Notes: generated by a model not told the origin, from the letters alone. Shown: positions 1 through 9,475, counted from the first letter of the stretch. The stretch: 64,000 nt of DNA from Sphingomonas caeni (GCF_026013415.1 NZ_JAPDOK010000005.1:62001-126000), one strand, 5' to 3'. A program made the numbers and translations.

Positions 1-3
1 GCC

Positions 4-288
4 ATGAATGGGCTGGAACGCGATTCGCTGTTCGTGGCCCTCACGCGCCCGCAGATGTTCGCCGGCGTGACCTATAGCTATTTCATCATGAACATGGTCG
101 TCGCGACCGAATTGTTCCTGCTGTTCAAATCGGCCTGGGTGCTGGCCGCGGCGCTGGTGATCCACCTGATCGGCGTGCTGCTATGCCTGCGCGAGCCGCG
201 CTTCTTCGATCTCTGGATGACGCGCGCCAGCCGCACGCCCAGGATCAAGAATTACAAGATCTGGCGATGCAACTCGTACAGGCCATGA
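4..288 (+). CDS. virB3: Type IV secretion protein VirB3
   Basis: A small inner-membrane component of the type IV secretion system that works with the VirB4 ATPase. The 94-residue product has the family layout: a short N-terminal stretch containing L-T-R-P, two hydrophobic segments (about residues 20-42 and 45-60) and a charged tail. The last 22 bases overlap virB4, and every following junction to virB11 is also overlapping, so this is one coupled operon. The window starts three bases before the ATG, so virB2 and virB1 cannot be assessed. The identification rests on size, hydrophobic pattern and position. Confidence 0.85.
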   Translation: MNGLERDSLFVALTRPQMFAGVTYSYFIMNMVVATELFLLFKSAWVLAAALVIHLIGVLLCLREPRFFDLWMTRASRTPRIKNYKIWRCNSYRP

Positions 289-2663
289 TTGGGCCGCCCC
301 TGACAGAGGACCCCAAGGTCATCGCGCGCGAGGCTCCTGCGGGGAAGCATCTCCCCTATGCGCGCCATGTCGACGACCATACGATCGAGACGCGCGACGG
401 CTTGCTGATGCAGGTGATCCATCTGCGCGGGCTGCTGTTCGAAACCGCCGACACCGACGAGATCAATTACCGCAAGCGGCTGCGCGACGCGATGCTGCAG
501 GCGGTGGGATCGTCGCGGTTCGCGGTCTACCACCATATCGTCCGCCGCAAGGTGGATGCCGAGATGGCAGCGGAGTTCCCCGACCGTTTCTCGAAGCAGC
601 TCGATGATGCCTGGCGCGCGCGGCTGGCGACCAAGCAGCTCTATGTCAACGAGCTGTTCCTGACGCTGGTGCGCCGCCCGCTCCAGGGGCGGATCGGCAT
701 GCTGGACCGGATGCGCGAATTGCTCGGGCGCCCCGCCAATGGTTCGGGCGCCGGGGAGGGCGAGAGCGCCTATGAGCGCCGCCAGCTCGACGTAGCGCGC
801 GATGCGATCCTCGCCGCGCTCGCCAGCTACGGCCCGCGCGTTCTCGGCGTCTATCAGACCGAGCAGGGGCCCTGCTCCGAGCCGCTCGAATTCCTCTCGG
901 CGCTGTACAATGGCGAGGTCCGCCCGGTGCTGCTGCCGATGCAGGATCTGGGCAACTACCTCCCCTATCGCCGCGTCAGCTTCGGGCAGGAGACGGTCGA
1001 GCTCGGCCAGGCGGGCGCGACGCCGCGCAGTTTTCTCGGGCTGGTCTCGATCAAGGATTATCCGGGCCAGACCGCGCCCGGCATGCTCGACGAATTGCTC
1101 CGCCTACCCTTCGAGCTGACCGTGTCCCAGAGCTTCGGCTTCGTCGAGCGCCAGGCGGCGCTGTCCAAGATGAACCTCGCGCTGAGGCGGATGAAATCGG
1201 CCGAAGACGAGGCGGTGTCGCTGCGCGCGGACCTGTCGAACGCGAAGGACGAAGTGGCGGCGGGCCGTGCGGGCTTCGGCGAGCATCACATGACGATCGC
1301 GGTCCGCGCCGATTCACCCCAGGGCGTCGATGAAGGCGTCGCCGAAGTCCAGGCCGCGCTCGCCGATCTCGGCATCATCGCGGTGCGCGAGGAGATCGGG
1401 CTCGAGCCCGCCTTCTGGGCGCAGTTCCCCGGAAATTTCAAATATATCGCGCGTCGAGGCCTCGTCTCGACGAGCAATTTCGCGAGCCTCGCCAGCGGCC
1501 ACAACTTCCCGATGGGCGAGGCTGCGGGCAATCATTGGGGCGAGGCGGTGACCCTGCTCGAGACCACTGCCGCGGGCCCCTATTATTTCAACTTTCACCA
1601 GGGCGATCTGGGCAACTTCACCGTCATCGGGCCCTCGGGCTCGGGCAAGACGGTGGTGCTCAACTTCCTGCTCGCCCAGGCGCGCAAATATCGCCCGCGC
1701 ATCATCTTCTTCGACAAGGATCGCGGCGCGGAACTCTTCATCCGCGCGATCGGCGGGCGCTACGACCAGCTGCGTCCGGGCATCGAGAGCGGGCTCAACC
1801 CGCTCCAGATGATCGACACGCCGATCAACCGCCAGTTCCTGATCGACTGGGTCGCCTTGCTCGCGGGCGGCGCGGACATCGACGAGATGGCGAAGATCAA
1901 GGACGCGGTCGACGCGAATTTCCAGCAGCCGATCGGGCACCGCCGCCTGCGCCACCTTGCCGAGCTGTTCCGCGGCGGCCACCGCCCCCACGCCGCCGAT
2001 CTCTGGGCCCGCTTGCGGCCCTGGTGGGGCGAGGGCGAGCGCGCCTGGCTGTTCGACAACGAAACCGACCTGACCGATCTCGCCGCCGATGCGGTGGGCT
2101 TCGACATGACCCAGATCCTCGACGATCCCACGCTGCGCACCCCGGCGATGATGTACCTCTTCCACCGCGTCGAGGAGCGGCTCGACGGGACCGCGGCGAT
2201 CATCGTGGTCGACGAGGGCTGGAAAGCGCTCGACGACGAGGTGTTCGTCCGGCGGATCAAGGATTGGGAAAAGACGATCCGCAAGCGCAACGGCATCGTC
2301 GGCTTCGCGACCCAGTCGGCGCAGGACGCGCTCGAGAGCAAGATCGCCAGCGCGATCATCGAGCAGGCCGCGACCCAGATCTTCATGGCGAACCCCAAGG
2401 CGCGCGCCGCCGACTATATCGACGGCTTCGGCCTGACCCCGCACGAATATGAGCTGGTCCGCTCGCTCCCCGACAATGCGCATTGCTTCCTGATCAAGCA
2501 TGGCGCCGAGAGCGTGGTCGCGCGGCTCAACCTGACCGGTGAGCGCGACATCCTCACCATCCTTTCCGGCCGCGAGCGCACGGTGCGCCTGCTCGACGAG
2601 ATTCGCGCCGAAAAGGGCGACGATCCCGCCGACTGGATCCCGCGCCTGCTGGAGGTCGCGTGA
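267..2663 (+). CDS. virB4: Type IV secretion ATPase VirB4
   Basis: An ATPase that energises assembly and substrate transfer in type IV secretion at the inner membrane. The product is 798 residues. The Walker A motif GPSGSGKT lies at about 455-462 and the Walker B motif IIVVDE at about 645-650, followed by a conserved region with IRKRNGIVGFATQS. An upstream in-frame ATG at 183 lies deep inside virB3. I prefer the ATG at 267, which gives a normal VirB4 N-terminus and a 22-base overlap with virB3. The TGA stop shares bases with the next ATG (TGATG), implying translational coupling. Length and motifs are intact. Confidence 0.95.
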   Translation: MQLVQAMIGPPLTEDPKVIAREAPAGKHLPYARHVDDHTIETRDGLLMQVIHLRGLLFETADTDEINYRKRLRDAMLQAVGSSRFAVYHHIVRRKVDAEMAAEFPDRFSKQLDDAWRARLATKQLYVNELFLTLVRRPLQGRIGMLDRMRELLGRPANGSGAGEGESAYERRQLDVARDAILAALASYGPRVLGVYQTEQGPCSEPLEFLSALYNGEVRPVLLPMQDLGNYLPYRRVSFGQETVELGQAGATPRSFLGLVSIKDYPGQTAPGMLDELLRLPFELTVSQSFGFVERQAALSKMNLALRRMKSAEDEAVSLRADLSNAKDEVAAGRAGFGEHHMTIAVRADSPQGVDEGVAEVQAALADLGIIAVREEIGLEPAFWAQFPGNFKYIARRGLVSTSNFASLASGHNFPMGEAAGNHWGEAVTLLETTAAGPYYFNFHQGDLGNFTVIGPSGSGKTVVLNFLLAQARKYRPRIIFFDKDRGAELFIRAIGGRYDQLRPGIESGLNPLQMIDTPINRQFLIDWVALLAGGADIDEMAKIKDAVDANFQQPIGHRRLRHLAELFRGGHRPHAADLWARLRPWWGEGERAWLFDNETDLTDLAADAVGFDMTQILDDPTLRTPAMMYLFHRVEERLDGTAAIIVVDEGWKALDDEVFVRRIKDWEKTIRKRNGIVGFATQSAQDALESKIASAIIEQAATQIFMANPKARAADYIDGFGLTPHEYELVRSLPDNAHCFLIKHGAESVVARLNLTGERDILTILSGRERTVRLLDEIRAEKGDDPADWIPRLLEVA

Positions 2664-3898
2664 TGCCCGCGTGCCAGCCCCTCACCTATGAGAGCGGCTT
2701 CGTCACGGGCATGCTCAACTTCGTCGATTGCCAGGCGCAGAATATCGGCTCGCAAGGCTATCAGGCACTCGCCGCGCCCGGATCGACGCTGTCGCTGCTG
2801 CTGACCGGTTTCCTCACCTTGTTCGTCGCCTTTTACGGCTATCGGATGCTGTTCGGGCAGACCCCCGGCATCCGCGATGGTGTGATGGCGATGGCCAAGA
2901 TCGGCATCGTGCTGGCGCTCGCCACGAGCTGGCCCGCCTATCGCGCGCTCTTCTATGACGTCGCCCTCCATGGCCCGGCGGAGATCGCCAGCGGCGTCGG
3001 CGCGCCGGCGGGACTGCCGGGGGCGAATGGCGGGATCGTCGCGCGGCTGCAGGGCGTCGATGCGGCGCTCATCGCGCTCAACAAGGCGGGCGTGGGCACG
3101 CTTGCCCAGCGCGACAAGGAGACGGTGACGCGGGTGGTCAACGGCCAGCAGCAGACCGTGGTCCAGCCGACGCGCGAATCCGACAATTTCGAACCCACGG
3201 CGCTAGGCTGGGCGCGCGTCCTCTATCTCACCACCGCGATCGCCGGGTTCGCGTCGGTGCGGCTGGTCGCGGGACTGCTGCTCGCGCTCGGGCCCTTCTT
3301 CATCGCCTTTCTGCTGTTCGACACGACGCGCGGGCTGTTCGAGGGGTGGCTCCGCGCGCTCGCCGCGGCGGCGCTCGGCGCGGTCGGTGTGACGGTGCTG
3401 CTCGGGGTCGAGCTGTCGCTGCTCGAGCCCTGGCTCACCAATCTGCTCGCACGGCGCGCGGTCCAGCTTTCGGTGGTCGGCGCACCGACCGAGATGCTCG
3501 TCGTCACGCTTGCGTTCGCGATCACGCTCGCGGCGATGCTCGCGGCGGTGACACGGCTGGCGATGGGCTTCCATTTGCCCGCCTCGATCCGCGCCGTCTC
3601 GTCGCAGCTCGTCTCGAACCTGCGCGGCGGCGAAGGTTTCCAGCGCCCCGCCATTGCCGGCCCGCAGGTCCCGGCCGAGCAGCGCTCGCGCGCCGCCTCG
3701 GTGGCCGAAGCGGTTGCCGCGACCCAGCGCCGCGAGGCCGCGCAGATCACCGTGAACGCCGCCCAGCGCCAGGCGAGCGCGACAGGCCTGGCCCGCGATC
3801 TTCCCCCGCCGGCACCGGTGCCGCTGGGACAAAGCTATAGCCGCCGCACGCGCAACCGGGCATCGGGCAGCGCCGGCAGACGGGATTCGACGTCATGA
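2663..3898 (+). CDS. virB6: Type IV secretion membrane protein VirB6 (TrbL/VirB6 family)
   Basis: A polytopic inner-membrane channel component of the type IV secretion system. The product is 411 residues with hydrophobic segments around residues 35-60, 75-95, 180-205, 210-230, 235-260 and 275-300, a periplasmic stretch near 110-175, and an Ala/Gln/Arg-rich cytoplasmic tail. A GTG one codon upstream is an alternative start, but the ATG at 2663 overlaps the virB4 stop. virB5 would normally sit between virB4 and virB6 and there is no room for it here. The 3' end overlaps virB8 by four bases (ATGA). Confidence 0.88.
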   Translation: MPACQPLTYESGFVTGMLNFVDCQAQNIGSQGYQALAAPGSTLSLLLTGFLTLFVAFYGYRMLFGQTPGIRDGVMAMAKIGIVLALATSWPAYRALFYDVALHGPAEIASGVGAPAGLPGANGGIVARLQGVDAALIALNKAGVGTLAQRDKETVTRVVNGQQQTVVQPTRESDNFEPTALGWARVLYLTTAIAGFASVRLVAGLLLALGPFFIAFLLFDTTRGLFEGWLRALAAAALGAVGVTVLLGVELSLLEPWLTNLLARRAVQLSVVGAPTEMLVVTLAFAITLAAMLAAVTRLAMGFHLPASIRAVSSQLVSNLRGGEGFQRPAIAGPQVPAEQRSRAASVAEAVAATQRREAAQITVNAAQRQASATGLARDLPPPAPVPLGQSYSRRTRNRASGSAGRRDSTS

Positions 3899-4722
3899 AA
3901 ATGAAGGCGCGCGAGGCGCTCGACACTTATTACGAGCAAGCCGAGGGCTGGGGGAAGGACCAGCAGGATTCGCTTCGCGGATCGCGCAAGCTCGCCTGGA
4001 TCGTGGCATCGGTGGCGGCGCTGATCGCGGTGATCGAGGCGCTGGCGCTGTGGCAGATGATGCCGCTCAAGACGGTCGAGCCCTATACGCTGCTGGTCGA
4101 CAAGAACACGGGCTATGTCCAGGTGCTCAAGCCGCTCGAGCCGGGCGCGGTCGCGGGCAACACCGCGCTGACCCAGAGCTTCCTCGTCCAGTACGTCATC
4201 GCGCGCGAAAGCTATGACGTGAATGCGGTGCAGGCAAACTACCGCAAGGTCGCGCTCTGGTCCGAGGGGCAGAACCGCGCGCAATATATCGCGGGGATGC
4301 AGGCCTCGAACCCCGAAAGCCCGATCAACCTGATCCCGCGCTCCTCGGTGGTCGAGACGCGCGTGAAGAGCGTGACGCCGATGGCGGGCAACACCGCGAT
4401 GATCCGTTTCGACACCGTCCGCCGCGACGGCAATGGCGGGGTGCATCCGGCGCAGAGCTGGGTCGCGGTGGTGAAGTATAAATATTCGGGCGAACCGATG
4501 TCGATCGAGGATCGCTATGTGAACCCGCTCGGCTTCATGGTGACCGGCTATCAGCGCAGCGCCGAGACGCTCAATACCGCGCCCGATCCCGATGCCGAGC
4601 CCGGCGTCGCCGCGCCCGCACAGGCCGCGCCTGGCGGCGTGGCGATCCCCCAGGGACAACCGAACGGGCAGCCTTCGCCCCAGCCTTCGCGCGGCCCCAA
4701 TGGCGTCGAGCTGACCCTGTGA
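3895..4722 (+). CDS. virB8: Type IV secretion assembly factor VirB8
   Basis: A bitopic inner-membrane scaffold of type IV secretion with a periplasmic NTF2-like domain. The product is 275 residues: a cytoplasmic N-terminus with YYEQAEGWGKDQ, one transmembrane helix at about 40-60, then the periplasmic domain, which contains TVEPYTLLVDKNTGYV and later SYDVNAVQANYRKV, both typical of the family. The last 50 or so residues are a Pro/Gln/Ala-rich tail, which is longer than usual. No VirB7-like lipoprotein gene lies between virB6 and virB8. The start overlaps virB6 as ATGA. Confidence 0.92.
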   Translation: MKMKAREALDTYYEQAEGWGKDQQDSLRGSRKLAWIVASVAALIAVIEALALWQMMPLKTVEPYTLLVDKNTGYVQVLKPLEPGAVAGNTALTQSFLVQYVIARESYDVNAVQANYRKVALWSEGQNRAQYIAGMQASNPESPINLIPRSSVVETRVKSVTPMAGNTAMIRFDTVRRDGNGGVHPAQSWVAVVKYKYSGEPMSIEDRYVNPLGFMVTGYQRSAETLNTAPDPDAEPGVAAPAQAAPGGVAIPQGQPNGQPSPQPSRGPNGVELTL

Positions 4723-5420
4723 GGCTGTTGCTGGCCTTGATCGCGCTGCTGGCGCCGGTGGCCGCCCAGGCGCAGGTGATGCCCAAGCCCGGTGCGGGCG
4801 ATCCGCGCGTCCAGTCGGTCGAGTATAATGCCGATCAGGTGGTGCTGCTCCAGGCCGCGCCCGGCTATCAGGTCGCGGTCGAGTTCGCGCCCGACGAGCG
4901 GATCGAGAATGTCGCGATCGGCGATAGCGGCGCGTGGCAGGCGACCCCCAACAAGCGCGGCGACCGGCTGTTCGTGAAGCCGATCCAGGCGGTGGCGACC
5001 AACATGGTCGTGGTCACCGACGCGCGCACCTATGCCTTCGAGCTGCGCCCGCTCTACGGCGCCGCGAGCGACATGGCCTATACGGTGCGCTTCACCTATC
5101 CCGGCACTGCACAGGCCGACACCACCACCGAAACCGCCGCCGCCGATGCCCCGCGCGGCCGCTATCGCCTGACCGGCGACGCATCGATCCGTCCGAGCGG
5201 GATCGATGACGATGGCAGCAAGACCTATATCGAATGGCCCGCGTCCGCGACCTTGCCTGCGGTATATTCGGTCGATGCCGAGGGGCGCGAGGCATTGGTC
5301 AACGGCAATATGCGCGACGGCATCTTCGTGATCGACAGCGTGATGCCGCGCCTGATCTTCCGGCTCGACCGCCAGGTCGCCCGCGCCGAGCGCGTCACCG
5401 AACAGGCGAAGGCGAACTGA
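4719..5420 (+). CDS. virB9: Type IV secretion outer-membrane core protein VirB9
   Basis: A periplasmic/outer-membrane core-complex subunit that pairs with VirB10. The start is GTG and overlaps the virB8 stop by four bases. A signal peptide (LLLALIALLAPVAAQAQ) covers about the first 19 residues. The mature part is all beta, with the C-terminal segment (KTYIEWP, LPAVYSVD, NGNMRDGIFVIDSVMPRLIFR) matching the VirB9/CagX domain that normally contacts VirB7 and VirB10. At 233 residues it is somewhat short for the family. The stop overlaps the virB10 start (TGATG). Confidence 0.92.
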   Translation: MRLLLALIALLAPVAAQAQVMPKPGAGDPRVQSVEYNADQVVLLQAAPGYQVAVEFAPDERIENVAIGDSGAWQATPNKRGDRLFVKPIQAVATNMVVVTDARTYAFELRPLYGAASDMAYTVRFTYPGTAQADTTTETAAADAPRGRYRLTGDASIRPSGIDDDGSKTYIEWPASATLPAVYSVDAEGREALVNGNMRDGIFVIDSVMPRLIFRLDRQVARAERVTEQAKAN

Positions 5421-6532
5421 TGGCGACCGTCCCTCCCGGCGATCCGCGCGTGGCGGCCAGCGGCAATGGCGGCAACGTCGCGCCCATGGTCGCGCTTCCC
5501 CGCGGTGGCCCTTCCTGGATCGTGATCGCGATCGGCATGGCGATCCTCGGCGTGCTGCTGTTCAGCGTGCTCGATTCACGCCGCCGCGCCGCCGAGGTGC
5601 CGGCGGTGCGCGCAGGCTCCGCAGACCGTGCTGCGGGCGCCGTAAGCGCTGCGCCGCCGTCACTCTATGTCCCGCCCGCCCCGCCGCCGCCCGCGCCGGC
5701 GGTGACGGTGCAGCCCGAGCCGGTGCGCCAGCTGCCACCGCCGCCGCCGCAGATCGTCTATGTGCCCCAGCCTGCGCCGGTGCAGCAGCAGCCGGTGGAA
5801 ATGCCCGCGCCGCCGCCGCGGACCAGCGCCGAACCCGCCTTGGTCTTTGACGGCACCGGTGCCGATGCCGGCCCCGCCGCGCCCACCACCGCCGACAAGG
5901 AAGGCGCAACCGAGGGCACTACGCCCGGCACCTCCGCCGCCAGTGTCGCGGGGAGCCGCGCGCGTTCGGGCGTGCTCGCCAACCGCTCGACCACCGTGCC
6001 GCAAGGGACGCTGATCCCCGCAGTACTCGAAACCGGGCTCGATTCGACCCGCCCCGGCCTCGCCCGCGCGATGGTGACGCGCGACGTGCGCGGGTTCGAC
6101 GGCACCCGCATCCTGATCCCGCGCGGCAGCCGGCTGATCGGCGAATATCGCTCCGAGGCGCAACCGGGACAGAAGCGCGCCCTCGTCAATTGGGTCCGGC
6201 TGATCCGGCCGGACGGCGTGACGATCGCGATCGGCTCGCCCGCGGGCGATCCGCTCGGCCGCGGCGGGATCGGCGCGAGCGTCAACAACCATTTCTTCGC
6301 GCGCTTCACCGGCGCGATCCTCCAGTCGGTGCTCGATGTCGGCGTCAACCTCGCCTCGCGCACCAGCGGCTCGCCCATCGTCGTGGCGCTGCCCGGCACC
6401 GTCCAGAACGTCACCGGCCCGCTCCAGCAGAACCAGCAGGTCACCCCGACTCTGACGGTCAAACCGGGCACCAGCATCACCATCTTCGTCGCGCGCGACC
6501 TTGATTTCACCGGCGCCGGGGCCCGCAGATGA
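5420..6532 (+). CDS. virB10: Type IV secretion core protein VirB10 (TrbI family)
   Basis: Spans inner and outer membrane in the type IV core complex and senses ATP use by VirB4 and VirB11. The product is 370 residues: a short cytoplasmic N-terminus, one transmembrane helix at about 33-52, a very Pro-rich periplasmic linker (about 75-135, with PPPPP and PAPPPR runs), then a C-terminal TrbI beta-barrel domain starting near GTLIPAVLETGLDS and including IPRGSRLIGEY. The frame is open further upstream, but the ATG at 5420 coincides with the virB9 stop and gives the expected topology. The 3' end overlaps virB11 (ATGA). Confidence 0.93.
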   Translation: MATVPPGDPRVAASGNGGNVAPMVALPRGGPSWIVIAIGMAILGVLLFSVLDSRRRAAEVPAVRAGSADRAAGAVSAAPPSLYVPPAPPPPAPAVTVQPEPVRQLPPPPPQIVYVPQPAPVQQQPVEMPAPPPRTSAEPALVFDGTGADAGPAAPTTADKEGATEGTTPGTSAASVAGSRARSGVLANRSTTVPQGTLIPAVLETGLDSTRPGLARAMVTRDVRGFDGTRILIPRGSRLIGEYRSEAQPGQKRALVNWVRLIRPDGVTIAIGSPAGDPLGRGGIGASVNNHFFARFTGAILQSVLDVGVNLASRTSGSPIVVALPGTVQNVTGPLQQNQQVTPTLTVKPGTSITIFVARDLDFTGAGARR

Positions 6533-7533
6533 GCGCGGAGACCGAGGCCAAGAATGACGATGGCCGCGTCTATCTCCGCTCCTATCTCGCGCCGCTCAAC
6601 GATATGCTCGCGCGGCCCGACGTCACCGACATCTATGTCAACCGTCCCGGCGAGCTGTGGATCGAAACGCTCGGCGGCGCGATCGAGCGGCACGAGGCGC
6701 CGGGGCTCGACGAAGCCACGATGGCGCGGCTCGCCCGACAGATCGCCGCGCTCTCGCATCAGGGGATCAGCCGCGAACATCCCCTGCTCTCCGCCACCCT
6801 GCCCGACGGCGCGCGCGTCCAGATGATCGCGCCGCCGGCCACCCGCAGCGGGATGGCGCTGGCGATCCGCAAGCACGTCACTTCTGACCTGACGCTCGAC
6901 GATTATGTCAGCGCCGGCGCGTTCGAGGGCACCAAGCGCCGCAATGCGCCAGAGGAATCGCAGATCGACAAGGCGCTGGCTGCCCTGCTCGACGATGGCG
7001 ATATCGCCGGCATGCTCTCCGCGGCGGTGCGCGCGCGCAAGAACATCCTCGTCTCGGGCGGCACCTCGACCGGCAAGACCACCTTCCTCAACGCGCTGAT
7101 CCGCGAGATCCCGCAGGAGGAGCGGCTGATCTTCATCGAGGACACCCCCGAGATCCATCTCCACCACGCCAATGCGCTCGGCCTGCTCGCCGCGCGCAGC
7201 GAGCTGGGCGAGGCCAAGGTCGATATGAACGATCTGCTCGCCGCGTCGCTGCGGATGCGGCCCGACCGGATCATCCTGGGCGAGCTGCGCGGGCCCGAGG
7301 CCTATGCGTTCCTGCGCGCGATCAACACCGGCCATCCCGGATCGATGACCTCGGTCCATGCCGATTCGGCCGAGCGCGCGATCGAGCAGATCGTTTTGCT
7401 CGTGCTTCAGGCCGGAACGCAGCTTGGCCGCGACGATGTCCGCCACTATGTGCGGTCCACGGTCGATGTGTTCGTCCAGCTGACGCGCACCGGCGGCCGG
7501 CGCCGCGTCGCCGAAGTGGTGTTGAGTCACTGA
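6529..7533 (+). CDS. virB11: Type IV secretion ATPase VirB11
   Basis: A hexameric traffic ATPase that acts at the cytoplasmic face of the secretion channel. The product is 334 residues. The Walker A motif GGTSTGKT is at about 177-184, an Asp box FIEDTPEI follows, the Walker B region is RPDRIILGELRG and the His box is TGHPGSMTSVHAD. All motifs are intact. It is the last gene of the coupled virB block; 73 bases separate it from the next gene. No VirD4 coupling ATPase or relaxase follows, so the transported substrate is unknown. Confidence 0.95.
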   Translation: MSAETEAKNDDGRVYLRSYLAPLNDMLARPDVTDIYVNRPGELWIETLGGAIERHEAPGLDEATMARLARQIAALSHQGISREHPLLSATLPDGARVQMIAPPATRSGMALAIRKHVTSDLTLDDYVSAGAFEGTKRRNAPEESQIDKALAALLDDGDIAGMLSAAVRARKNILVSGGTSTGKTTFLNALIREIPQEERLIFIEDTPEIHLHHANALGLLAARSELGEAKVDMNDLLAASLRMRPDRIILGELRGPEAYAFLRAINTGHPGSMTSVHADSAERAIEQIVLLVLQAGTQLGRDDVRHYVRSTVDVFVQLTRTGGRRRVAEVVLSH

Positions 7534-7606
7534 TTCGGGCTGGCGGACCGGCGACGAAGCGTGTATTATCAGCGACGAAATGTTGCGCGTACGATATGAG
7601 GGGGCC

Positions 7607-9103
7607 ATGCGAAACCTGATTGCCCGCAATCGACCCAAAGCGGTGTGGCTGCTGGCCGCGACGGTGATGCTCGCCGCGCCGGGCATCGCCCAGAATGTGC
7701 CGAGCCCTACGCCTGCCGCCTCGCCGACTCCGACGATCGTGCCGATGGTGCAGGCGCCGCCCCAGGTGGTGCCCCTGCCGCAGCTCTCGCCCACCCAGGC
7801 CTCGCAGCTGATCAGCCTGCTCAGCGAGGCCCGCTTCGCCCAGGGCCTCGTCCATGCCGGCGCGGCGCCGGTGACGCCCGCCAGCAATGACGAGTTGGTG
7901 CGCGCCGCGCTCGATTATGCACACGCGGTCCATTCGGGCCGCCTGGACCCTGAGGATTTCCAGAAGGATTGGGGCCTGCGCCCCGCGCCTTACGATCCCC
8001 TGCCCGCCTTCGCCGCCGCAGTGAAAGCCGACCGGCTCCAGCGCTGGATCGACGGGCTGCCCCCGCCTTATTCGGGCTATGACGGGCTCAAGGCCGGGCT
8101 CGACACCTATCGCCGGATCGAGGCCTCGGGCGGCTGGGCGCAGCTCGCCGCGGGCGCGGACCTCGCCCAGGGCGCCAGCGGCCCACGCGTCGCTGCGCTG
8201 CGCGCCCGGCTCGCGGTCGAGGATTCCGATGTCGCAGTCGCGGGCGACAAGTTCGATGCCGAGCTGACCGAGGCGGTCAAGCGCGCCCAGCGCCGCTATG
8301 GCCTCAATCCCACCGGCGTGCTCGCCGCGCAGACCCGCGCCTCGCTCAACGTCCCCGCCGCCGACCGCGTCCGCCAGATCATGGCGAACATGGAGCGCTG
8401 GCGCTGGCTGCCGCAGGAGCTGCCGCGCAACCGCATCCAGGTGAACATCGCCGCCGCCGTCCTCACCGTGTTCGAGGGCGATGCCCCGATCGCGTCGATG
8501 AAGGCGGTGACCGGTGCGCCGGGCGGTCGCGAGACGCCGATGCTCAGCTCGCGCATCCACTCGATCGTGCTCAATCCGCCGTGGAACGTGCCCCCGGGCA
8601 TCGCCGCCGCCGAGCTCTTTCCCAAGGGCCCAGCCTATCTCGCCGCGCATGGCTTCAAGGTGATCGGCGACGGGCCGAACAAGCGCCTCCAGCAACAGGC
8701 GGGAACGCAGAGCGCGCTCGGCCGCTACAAGTTCGACTTCGACAATCCTTATGCGGTCTATCTGCATGACACGCCGAGCCAGGCGACCTTCGCCTCGTTC
8801 AACCGCCTCGCCAGCCATGGCTGCATCCGCCTGGAAAAGCCCGCGGCGCTCGCGCGGCTGCTGCTCCGCAACGATCCGGCCTGGCCGCCCGCAACGATCC
8901 AATCGACCGTCGACAAGGCGGTGACGGTGCGCGTCCAGCTGCGCCCTCAGGATCAGGTGGCGGTATATTTGCTCTATTGGACCGCCTATGCCAGCGGGAG
9001 CGGCGTGATGAATTTCCGCGGCGATCCCTATGGCTGGGACAAGACGCTCGCGGCCCGGATCGAGCGGCGCTCGGCCATCGAGGCGGGCCGCGCCGGACGC
9101 TAA
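7607..9103 (+). CDS. Murein L,D-transpeptidase, YcbB/YkuD type
   Basis: A periplasmic enzyme expected to form 3-3 cross-links in peptidoglycan. From the ATG at 7607 the product is 498 residues. A signal peptide ends near LAAPGIAQ. A Pro-rich linker follows, then a peptidoglycan-binding domain with GASGPRVAALRARL, and a YkuD catalytic domain whose motif SHGCIRLEKP carries the nucleophile Cys406 and a histidine two residues before it. It is shorter than E. coli YcbB but has the same order of domains. An in-frame ATG at 7580 is possible, but the purine-rich GAGGGGG sits just before 7607. It follows the secretion operon directly, so it may open or remodel the wall for it; that link is inference. 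Confidence 0.9.
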   Translation: MRNLIARNRPKAVWLLAATVMLAAPGIAQNVPSPTPAASPTPTIVPMVQAPPQVVPLPQLSPTQASQLISLLSEARFAQGLVHAGAAPVTPASNDELVRAALDYAHAVHSGRLDPEDFQKDWGLRPAPYDPLPAFAAAVKADRLQRWIDGLPPPYSGYDGLKAGLDTYRRIEASGGWAQLAAGADLAQGASGPRVAALRARLAVEDSDVAVAGDKFDAELTEAVKRAQRRYGLNPTGVLAAQTRASLNVPAADRVRQIMANMERWRWLPQELPRNRIQVNIAAAVLTVFEGDAPIASMKAVTGAPGGRETPMLSSRIHSIVLNPPWNVPPGIAAAELFPKGPAYLAAHGFKVIGDGPNKRLQQQAGTQSALGRYKFDFDNPYAVYLHDTPSQATFASFNRLASHGCIRLEKPAALARLLLRNDPAWPPATIQSTVDKAVTVRVQLRPQDQVAVYLLYWTAYASGSGVMNFRGDPYGWDKTLAARIERRSAIEAGRAGR

Positions 9104-9121
9104 GAAAAGAGGGAAGACGGT

Positions 9122-9424
9122 ATGAAGAAGCTTGTTTCGTTGCTCGCGGTTGGTTCGATGGCGCTCGCCTTGTCGGCATGCGGCGGCAATTCGGAGACCA
9201 CCACCACCAACACGATCGAGACCAATGTCGAGGAGATCGGCACGGTCAACGAGGCGGAGAATCTGGCCACGCCCGAGCCAAGCCCCTCGCCGAGCGTGAC
9301 GCCCGCCCCCGCCAGCACCGGCAAGGAGTTCGATTCGACGACGACGCAGGACGACGCCGACGCCACCGGCATGACCTCGCGCGTCAACCGCGACGACGGC
9401 AACGACAGCCAGCCGGCGCACTGA
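9122..9424 (+). CDS. Small Thr/Pro-rich lipoprotein
   Basis: A predicted lipoprotein of 100 residues. The N-terminus MKKLVSLLAVGSMALALSAC is a lipoprotein signal with the lipobox L-S-A-C, so Cys20 would be lipidated. The rest is low-complexity: Thr, Glu, Pro and Ser, then an Asp-rich tail, and probably disordered. A good ribosome site (AAGAGGGAAG) precedes the ATG, 18 bases after the transpeptidase stop, so the two genes are likely cotranscribed. I do not recognise a family. It could be a VirB7-like factor for the upstream system, but nothing in the sequence requires that. Confidence 0.75.
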   Translation: MKKLVSLLAVGSMALALSACGGNSETTTTNTIETNVEEIGTVNEAENLATPEPSPSPSVTPAPASTGKEFDSTTTQDDADATGMTSRVNRDDGNDSQPAH

Positions 9425-9443
9425 GCTTCCGGCCCGAGAGTGT

Positions 9444-9475
9444 GAGGGGTCCGTCACCTGGGTGGCGGGCCCCTC
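9444..9475 (+). terminator. Hairpin after the lipoprotein gene
   Basis: GAGGGG at 9444-9449 pairs with CCCCTC at 9470-9475, with extra G-C pairs inside. It lies 20 bases after the lipoprotein stop. There is no run of T after the stem, so intrinsic termination is uncertain. Confidence 0.4.
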
